In this document: piece after piece, positions 58,790-64,000 of the stretch
Position numbering within the stretch: the stretch's first letter is position 1
Layout of the letters: each line of letters starts with the position of its first letter
From: CAXMST01 sp963793415
Lineage (GTDB): Bacteria; Actinomycetota; Thermoleophilia; Solirubrobacterales; 70-9
Length of the DNA stretch: 64,000 nucleotides
Assembly (NCBI GenBank): GCA_963793415.1
Contig: CAWCAC010000002.1
Location: 2,356,001-2,420,000, forward strand
Direction: 5' to 3'
Made by a program: the position numbers and the translations under genes
The notes under the pieces: model-generated
What the model was told of the DNA's origin: nothing
Seen by the model: the letters and a program-made list of their open reading frames with translations, nothing else
Database searches by the model: none

Positions 58790-60415
58790 CTAGCTGGTGG
58801 AGGGTGGGGGCTGTGGGGCCGGGGTCGTGGGCGCTGGGAACTCTCTCGCGGTCTGGCGGCGTAGGAGTTCGACGCCCAGGGCGGCGAGGGCTGCCAGTAC
58901 GAGGATCGAGATGACCTGGCCGATCGTGTCGATGCCGGGCGTGAACGCGAGCCAGAGCAGGAACAGTGCGCCGACGATCGAGTAGACGGCGACCGGGTGT
59001 TGGCGTAGGAACGGGGCGATGAACCGTCGCGCGGAGATCGCGTAACGGCCCGGGCCTGCGAAGACGCCGCCGGCGACGAACACGATCCCGACCACGAGGA
59101 CGAAGCGGGCGCGGTCACGGAGGCTGACGGAGATGATGTCCCAGACCGCCTGCACGGCCGGCTCGACGGTCTCGGAGCTGGCCAGCGAGGTGACTTCATT
59201 GCCGGCCAGTCGCCGGATCACGAGCACGAACAGCGTCGCCGCAACGATGCCGCCGCCGGCTGCGATCAGTGCCTCGCGGCGCCAACCCTTCGCGAGGAAG
59301 AGCGCGGCGAGGTAGAGGAGCACGACCAGGATCGGCAGCACGATGCCGAGGCTGCGGAGCAGCCCGAAGATCGTCTGGACCCCGCTCAGCTCGCTCGAGT
59401 CCATGATCACGAGCTGACCCGGGGTCTGTACGACCTGCCGGTTGAGCAGCGAGGTGATCTGTGTCTCGAGCGCGGCGAGCTCGGAGTCGAGATCGGCCAC
59501 CTTGGCCGAATCCGGGTTGGCGAGCACCGCTGCGGTACTCCGTTCGAGCTTGGTGAGCCGCTGCTCGAGCTCCGAGAGCGCACTGTCGAGCTCCTTCAGC
59601 GCGCCCTTGAGCTGGGAGGGGACCTTTCCCTTGATCCCGTCGATCTGCGCTTGGAGCTTGCCGATCTTCCGGGTCAGCTCAGCGGCGAGCTGGTTGAGCT
59701 CGCGCAGATTGGTCGCCGTCGTCGAGTCGAGCTGACCCGACTGCAGCCCAGCGAGGTCGCTCCGTACCGACTTGATCTTGGTCTGGGCCGTGGTCAGGCT
59801 CTCCTGAAGCTGCTGGGAGAAGCTCTGAACGAAGTCCTGGATCTCGGTGATCGTCCCCGGATCGAGGCCGAGCCGGGCCGCGAGGTCGGCGATCACCTTG
59901 CCGTACTCGAGCGTGACCTCACCGCCGGTTGTCGAGACGTAGGTGCCCTCGTCCTCGATCAGGGCGACGAAGCGGGAGTGGGCGGTGCTGATCGCGCCGG
60001 AGACGAGCGACTGGACCTGAGGCGAGGCAAGCGCCTTGTCGGCGACGTCTGTCGCCAGCTCCCTGGCTGCCGCTGCAAGCGGTCCGGCGAGCGGCGCCGC
60101 GGGCGGAGGCAGGCGGTCGGCGATCGCGCCCTGCACGTCGACGTTGGCGTAGAGCTGGTCGACGGCGAAGACGCTGAGCTGCTCCTGGACATCCTGGTTG
60201 GCGAGGATCTCGTCGGTCGTCTGCGTCACCTGTCCGGTGTCGAGGACGGCGCGCTGAACCCAGTTCGCGGCGATCGAGAAGACCAGCAGTACGGAGGCGA
60301 GCACCACCAGCGTCCAGACGATCGCGCGATGGCGCCTGTGCGGCGGATGCTGGTCGATCGTCGCGGTCGGTTCCTCGCTCAAGTCCGGTTCCTCCTCGTA
60401 TCCCCGGGCCCCCAT
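58790..60415 (-). CDS. Membrane protein with extracytoplasmic coiled coil (541 aa)
   Basis: N-terminal cytoplasmic tail, one helix (IVWTLVVLASVLLVFSIAANWV), then about 280 residues outside the membrane with a long heptad-rich coiled coil (LTTAQTKIKSVRSDLAGLQ and LKELDSALSELEQRLTKLE), then four further helices (LPILVVLLYLAALFL, LIAAGGGIVAATLFVLVI and others) and a Pro-rich tail. The early part resembles actinobacterial proteins of integral-membrane type with no known role. ATG 60413-60415. Confidence 0.8.
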   Translation of the reverse strand: MGARGYEEEPDLSEEPTATIDQHPPHRRHRAIVWTLVVLASVLLVFSIAANWVQRAVLDTGQVTQTTDEILANQDVQEQLSVFAVDQLYANVDVQGAIADRLPPPAAPLAGPLAAAARELATDVADKALASPQVQSLVSGAISTAHSRFVALIEDEGTYVSTTGGEVTLEYGKVIADLAARLGLDPGTITEIQDFVQSFSQQLQESLTTAQTKIKSVRSDLAGLQSGQLDSTTATNLRELNQLAAELTRKIGKLQAQIDGIKGKVPSQLKGALKELDSALSELEQRLTKLERSTAAVLANPDSAKVADLDSELAALETQITSLLNRQVVQTPGQLVIMDSSELSGVQTIFGLLRSLGIVLPILVVLLYLAALFLAKGWRREALIAAGGGIVAATLFVLVIRRLAGNEVTSLASSETVEPAVQAVWDIISVSLRDRARFVLVVGIVFVAGGVFAGPGRYAISARRFIAPFLRQHPVAVYSIVGALFLLWLAFTPGIDTIGQVISILVLAALAALGVELLRRQTAREFPAPTTPAPQPPPSTS

Positions 60416-60460
60416 GGCCCCAGCTCGGCCTCAATCAGACAACGGGAAGCGCCTCACCGC

Positions 60461-60499
60461 ATCACCCTCAACGGGTGATTCGGAGGCGGCGTGCGCCGC
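60461..60499. terminator. Two small hairpins after the ABC permease gene
   Basis: ATCACCC/GGGTGAT (60461-60467, 60473-60479) and GCGGCG/CGCCGC (60486-60491, 60494-60499), downstream of the permease on the minus strand and ahead of the coiled-coil gene. Confidence 0.45.
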
Positions 60500-60526
60500 G
60501 GCGGGAGTCTCCCACCCGGGGCGGAC

Positions 60527-61294
60527 CTAGGCGCGGAGCTTGTACCCGCGCTTGAACAGGCGCAGGTTGGCGGCGTAGAGCACTGCCGTCGCCACGGCCA
60601 GCGCTCCCAACGACAGCGCCACGCTGGCCTCGGTGTAGCCCAGGAATCCGTAGCGGACGAGGTTGATCATGTAGTAGACGGGGTTGAAATGGGTCAGGGT
60701 CTGGAACGGCTCGGGCAGCAGCGCCGCCGAGTAGAAGACTCCGCCGAGGAAGATCAGCGGCGTCAGCACGAACTGCTGAGCGATCGCGACGTCGTCGAAC
60801 TGCTCGGCCCGGACCCCGATCAGGACCCCGAGCTGCGAGAAGAAGAAGCCGACCAGGAACAGGGCCGGAATCAGGACCAGGACGTGCTCGACCGGCAGAT
60901 CGACGAGCAGCGAGGAGGCGGTGAAAGTGAGCACCGCGACGACCATCCCGCGCGTGAAGCCGCCGAACGAGAAGGCGAGCAGCAGCTCGCGCGGGGAGGC
61001 AGGCGAGGAGAGCTGGTCCTGGATCGCGCCCTGAAACTTCTGCTGGAGGATCGAGGAGGCGTTGTTGGAGAAGGCGTTGAGCGCCCAGGCCATCATGATC
61101 AGCCCGGGGATCACGAAGATCACGTAGTCGAACCCGTGCAGCTCGTCGATGCGGGAGCCGAGGGCGGCGCCGAACACCGAGATGTAGAGGAAGGTCTCGA
61201 GCAGTGGCGCGCCGATCGTCTGCTTCTTGATCTTCATGAACCGGTTCATCTCCCGGCGCCACAGCGTCCAGAAGCGGATCTGCGCGCTGCTCAT
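60527..61294 (-). CDS. ABC-2 type transporter permease
   Basis: 255 residues, six predicted helices, DrrB/NodJ-like ABC-2 family: TLWRREMNRFMKIKKQ at the N-terminus, FVIPGLIMMAWALNAF, and the late FNPVYYMINLVRYGFLGY signature. Its ATG (61292-61294) overlaps the ATPase stop by 4 bases (ATGA). With the ATPase it forms an exporter for a drug or lipid-linked molecule. Confidence 0.93.
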   Translation of the reverse strand: MSSAQIRFWTLWRREMNRFMKIKKQTIGAPLLETFLYISVFGAALGSRIDELHGFDYVIFVIPGLIMMAWALNAFSNNASSILQQKFQGAIQDQLSSPASPRELLLAFSFGGFTRGMVVAVLTFTASSLLVDLPVEHVLVLIPALFLVGFFFSQLGVLIGVRAEQFDDVAIAQQFVLTPLIFLGGVFYSAALLPEPFQTLTHFNPVYYMINLVRYGFLGYTEASVALSLGALAVATAVLYAANLRLFKRGYKLRA

Positions 61295-62187
61295 GTGTGC
61301 ATCCCCTCCCGCTCCTCCTCCTCGAGCTCGGCCTCGAGCTCCTTCTCGGCCTCGAGCTCGGCATCGAGATCGACGCCGCCCTCGACCTTCGAGCGCGAGA
61401 GCTCGCGGCGGCCGACGAGCGACAGGTAGGCGTCCTCGAGATTGGCGACGCCGTAGGTCTGAGCGAGCGCCTCGCTCGAGCCCTGGGCGACAATCTGGCC
61501 GTCGTTGATGAAGGCAATCTTGTCGCAGAGCTGCTCGGCCTCCTCGAGGTAGTGCGTCGTCAGCAGGATCGTCGTGCCCTCGGCGTTGATCCGCTGCACG
61601 TAGTGCCAGAGCTCTAGCCGCAACTCGATGTCGACGCCGGCCGTCGGCTCGTCGAGGATCAGCAGCCGCGGCCGGTGCATCAAGGCCCGGGCGAGGATCA
61701 GGCGCCGCTTCATGCCGCCCGAGAGCGTGCGGGTGCGCTCGTCCTTCTTCTCGAGCAGCGAGAAGGTCTCGAGCAGCTCGGCCGTGCGCTCGCGGCGCTC
61801 CTTCTTCGGCATTCCGAAGTAGCCGGCGTGGTAGTCGAGGGTCTCCTCGACGGTCAGGAACCAGTCCAGGTTGAGCTCCTGCGGCGCCAGCCCGACGGCC
61901 TGCCGGGCGTCGGCGTAGTCCTCGATCGCGTCGTGGCCGAAGACCTGGATCGAACCGGAGCTCGGCTGCGCGAGCCCGGTCGTGCAGTGGATCAGCGTCG
62001 ACTTGCCCGCGCCGTTGGGGCCGAGCAGCCCGAAGAACTCGCCCGGCTCGATCCGCAGGGCGACGCTGCGCAGCGCCTCGACGCCGTTCGGGTAGCGCTT
62101 GACGAGTCCGGAGATCTCGAGCGCGGAGGGCCCCGAGACGTCGGCGCCAGGGCTCGTGGAAAGGGGTGTGGATCCGTTCACTTGCAT
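61291..62187 (-). CDS. ABC transporter ATP-binding protein, DrrA/CcmA-like
   Basis: 298 residues. Walker A GPNGAGKST, Q-loop VGLAPQELNLDW, signature TLSGGMKRRL, Walker B LLILDEPTAGVD, switch His in LTTHYLEEAE. The C-terminus is a 25-residue Glu/Leu-rich acidic stretch (LDAELEAEKELEAELEEEE). DrrA-type ATPases drive drug efflux with ABC-2 permeases. ATG 62185-62187. A MerR-type promoter lies 57-87 bases upstream. Confidence 0.95.
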   Translation of the reverse strand: MQVNGSTPLSTSPGADVSGPSALEISGLVKRYPNGVEALRSVALRIEPGEFFGLLGPNGAGKSTLIHCTTGLAQPSSGSIQVFGHDAIEDYADARQAVGLAPQELNLDWFLTVEETLDYHAGYFGMPKKERRERTAELLETFSLLEKKDERTRTLSGGMKRRLILARALMHRPRLLILDEPTAGVDIELRLELWHYVQRINAEGTTILLTTHYLEEAEQLCDKIAFINDGQIVAQGSSEALAQTYGVANLEDAYLSLVGRRELSRSKVEGGVDLDAELEAEKELEAELEEEEREGMHT

Positions 62188-62243
62188 CAGGAAGTTAGAC
62201 AGGGGCCGCGACCGGGACTAATCGGCCCCCGGCGCGGCGGCGC

Positions 62244-62274
62244 ACGGTACAGGTTCAAGTCGGCTTGAAGTCAA
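62244..62274 (-). promoter_or_regulatory. MerR/SoxR-type promoter of the ABC exporter operon
   Basis: On the minus strand: -35 TTGACT (62269-62274), 19-base spacer, -10 TACCGT (62244-62249), with dyad TTCAAG-N4-CTTGAA (62254-62269) inside the spacer. A 19-base spacer with a central CAAG/CTTG dyad is the hallmark of promoters activated by MerR-family DNA untwisting. The regulator is not in this window. Confidence 0.55.
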
Positions 62275-62313
62275 GCCGCCTGGCGGAGCCGCCTCGCGGA
62301 GCGACCGCTTCGC

Positions 62314-64000
62314 TCAGGCCGCGGCCGCCCGCCCCACCCCGATCGCCAGCGACATGATCGAGATCTGCGGGTTGACGGTCGGGCAGCTGGGGATGATCGA
62401 GGCGTCGCCGATCCAGACGCCCTCGGCCCCGCGCAGCAGCCCGTCCGGGGCGGCCGGATGACGGGCGGGATCGGAGCCGGCCGCGGCCGTCCCGGTCGGA
62501 TGGAAGGCAGCGAGGTGGAGCTTGCGGAGATCGAGCGAGGCGAGCGCGGTCGCGACGTCGGCGGGGTCGCGCAGCGGCGCCTCTCCCCCGCCCAGCTCGA
62601 CCTCGTAGGCGCCGGCGGCGAGCAGCACCCGCGCCGCGTGGCCGAGGCCCTCGACGAGCCGGTCCCGGTCGCGCTTCGCGATCCGGTAGGCGAGGACCGG
62701 CCGTCCGGAGCCGTGGACCGCGCCCGAAGGGCCGTCGCCGATCATCACCCCGAGCGTCGCCGTGCGGTCGGCGCGGCCGATCTCGCCCAGCAGCCCCTGC
62801 CCGAAGCCGGGCAGCATCATCGAGCCCATCCCCGGCGGCGTCGAGGTCGCCTCGAGCAGGATCCCGCGGTCGGCGTGGAACTCCTCGACGCCGGCGCTCT
62901 GCAGCACCCCCTCCCAGGGAGTGACCGGCTCCTCGAAGCGGCCGCCGATCGCCAGCGCAGGATGGACCGACATGCCGCGGCCGAGACGGGGATGCGAGCC
63001 GAGGCCGCTGCGGCGCAGAAGCGGCGGCGTCTCCGTCGTTCCGGCGGCGACGATCACACGCGGCGCCCGCAGCTCGAGGCTGGAGCCATCGCGGCGGCGG
63101 ACTCGGACGCCGGCGGCGCGCCCATCCTCGGTCAGGATCCGCTCGGCGCGTGCCCCGGTGACGATCCGCGCCCCCGCTTCGCAGGCCTGGGGCAGGGCGT
63201 TGAGATGGACCCCGGACTTGGCGTTGTTGGGACAGCCGATCGCGCACTGGCAGGCGCCCCTGCAGCCGGGCGCGTTGCGGACCAGCGGCCCCGACTCGAG
63301 CCCGAGCCGCTCCGCGCCCTCGAGCACGAGCCGGCCGTTGCGGCCCATCACGTCGAGCGGCACCGGCGCGACCGAGATCGTTTCCTCGGCGTCGGCGAGA
63401 CGCTCGTCGAGATCGCCGCCGGCGAGCTCCAGACCGTGCTCGGCGCGCCACTCCTCGATCACCGGCCGCGGCGGCCGGTAACAGGTGCCCGAGTTGACGA
63501 CGGTGGTGCCGCCGACCGCGCGGCCGATCGGCAGGGTGACCGGCGGCTGTCCGAGGGCGATCGTTGAGCCGCCGTCCCTGTACAGGCCGGCGAAGCGACG
63601 CAGCGGGTGGGTGCCGCGGATCCGCTCGGAGTCCCACCGCTCCCCCTCCTCGACGATCAGCGTCTCGAGGCCGGCGCGGGCGAGCTCGCGGGCGCAGAAG
63701 GCGCCGCCGGCCCCTGAGCCGACGACGATCGCGTCGACGCTCTCGGTGCCGAGCTCGAGCGCGTCGGCGATCTCCAGCTCGGGGTCGGGGCGCGCCGGCG
63801 GCTCGGCGCTGCCGACCGTGGCGATCGTCTCCGCGTGCTCGCAGGCGCCCGCGGCCATCAGCACGACCGCCTTGAGCGCGTCGATCGCGGCGGCGCCGGC
63901 CGGGCCGAACGACTCGAGTCGCTGCAGCAGCGCCGCGCGCCGCTCGGGCTCGAGCGCTCCGAGGCTGCGACCGTGGCGGGCGAGCGAGGCCGCCTCGACG
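62314..64000 (-). CDS. GMC-family oxidoreductase, 5' end beyond window
   Basis: Partial gene: the frame is open through 64000 with no stop, so its start lies outside. Visible: AIVVGSGAGGAFCARELARAGLETLIVEEG (dinucleotide site, in parts), PIGRAVGGTTVVNSGTCYR, a Cys-rich NAPGCRGACQCAIGCPNNAKSG, and the C-terminal HPTGTAAAGSDPARHPAAPDG followed by NPQISIMSLAIGVG. This is the GMC/choline dehydrogenase group that carries a cluster of Cys. The extra N-terminal helical region (ERRAALLQRLESFGPAG) lies before the FAD domain. Probably oxidises an alcohol or sugar-like substrate. Confidence 0.88.
   Translation of the reverse strand, partial: VEAASLARHGRSLGALEPERRAALLQRLESFGPAGAAAIDALKAVVLMAAGACEHAETIATVGSAEPPARPDPELEIADALELGTESVDAIVVGSGAGGAFCARELARAGLETLIVEEGERWDSERIRGTHPLRRFAGLYRDGGSTIALGQPPVTLPIGRAVGGTTVVNSGTCYRPPRPVIEEWRAEHGLELAGGDLDERLADAEETISVAPVPLDVMGRNGRLVLEGAERLGLESGPLVRNAPGCRGACQCAIGCPNNAKSGVHLNALPQACEAGARIVTGARAERILTEDGRAAGVRVRRRDGSSLELRAPRVIVAAGTTETPPLLRRSGLGSHPRLGRGMSVHPALAIGGRFEEPVTPWEGVLQSAGVEEFHADRGILLEATSTPPGMGSMMLPGFGQGLLGEIGRADRTATLGVMIGDGPSGAVHGSGRPVLAYRIAKRDRDRLVEGLGHAARVLLAAGAYEVELGGGEAPLRDPADVATALASLDLRKLHLAAFHPTGTAAAGSDPARHPAAPDGLLRGAEGVWIGDASIIPSCPTVNPQISIMSLAIGVGRAAAA

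Overview
This window is chromosomal DNA from a very GC-rich actinobacterium. GTG starts, 4-base stop/start overlaps and GC-only hairpins are common. The best lineage clue is the secreted protein at 29155-29811, whose leader (YANVVATLALVLALGGG near the N-terminus) I know from Solirubrobacterales/Thermoleophilia; that placement is inference. I see no transposase, integrase, phage gene, rRNA or CRISPR array. The one RNA gene is a CAU-anticodon tRNA at 25543-25616.

Layout. 1-7.1 kb is housekeeping on the minus strand: alaS-ruvX-mltG-aroE preceded by mnmA, here fused to an IscU-like domain. 7.1-9.8 kb has a membrane-anchored thioredoxin-fold-like protein and an orphan secreted protein. 9.8-14.6 kb is a second minus-strand run: small membrane protein, metallo-beta-lactamase hydrolase, hisS, aspS, NTF2-like protein. 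14.6-18.3 kb is a large SARP/AAA regulator divergent from a cupin. 18.3-20.2 kb pairs a formiminotransferase with an M29-like aminopeptidase. 20.2-25.5 kb holds a broken XRE regulator/membrane-protein junction, a DHA2 efflux pump, a histone-deacetylase-like amidohydrolase, an alpha/beta hydrolase and a gutted thioesterase. 25.5-46 kb is accessory metabolism and secreted enzymes (four more alpha/beta hydrolases, a PI-PLC-like protein, a Vgb-like propeller, amine oxidase, an acylphosphatase-LigD phosphoesterase fusion, P450, a MacB/FtsX ABC system). 45-50.6 kb has two further DHA2 pumps, each beside its own regulator (TetR, HxlR). 50.6-53.5 kb has acetolactate decarboxylase and an RTX/TSP3 secreted protein. 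53.6-58.5 kb is a compact biosynthetic operon (SbnA-like synthase, FAD/NAD(P) protein, PLP decarboxylase) facing a truncated ATP-grasp gene. 58.8-62.3 kb has a coiled-coil membrane protein and an ABC-2 drug exporter behind a MerR-type promoter. A GMC oxidoreductase runs off the right edge.

The most unusual items are: the SbnA-like operon with no SbnB, where an FAD/NAD(P) protein sits instead; the IscU-MnmA fusion; the acylphosphatase-LigD-phosphoesterase fusion; an identical 13-base operator core 35-38 bases upstream of both the broken XRE gene and the broken thioesterase; near-identical 22-base operators before a TetR gene and its neighbouring pump; and a MerR/SoxR-like promoter with a 19-base spacer before the ABC exporter. 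Four loci look like clean deletion scars with no mobile element nearby.
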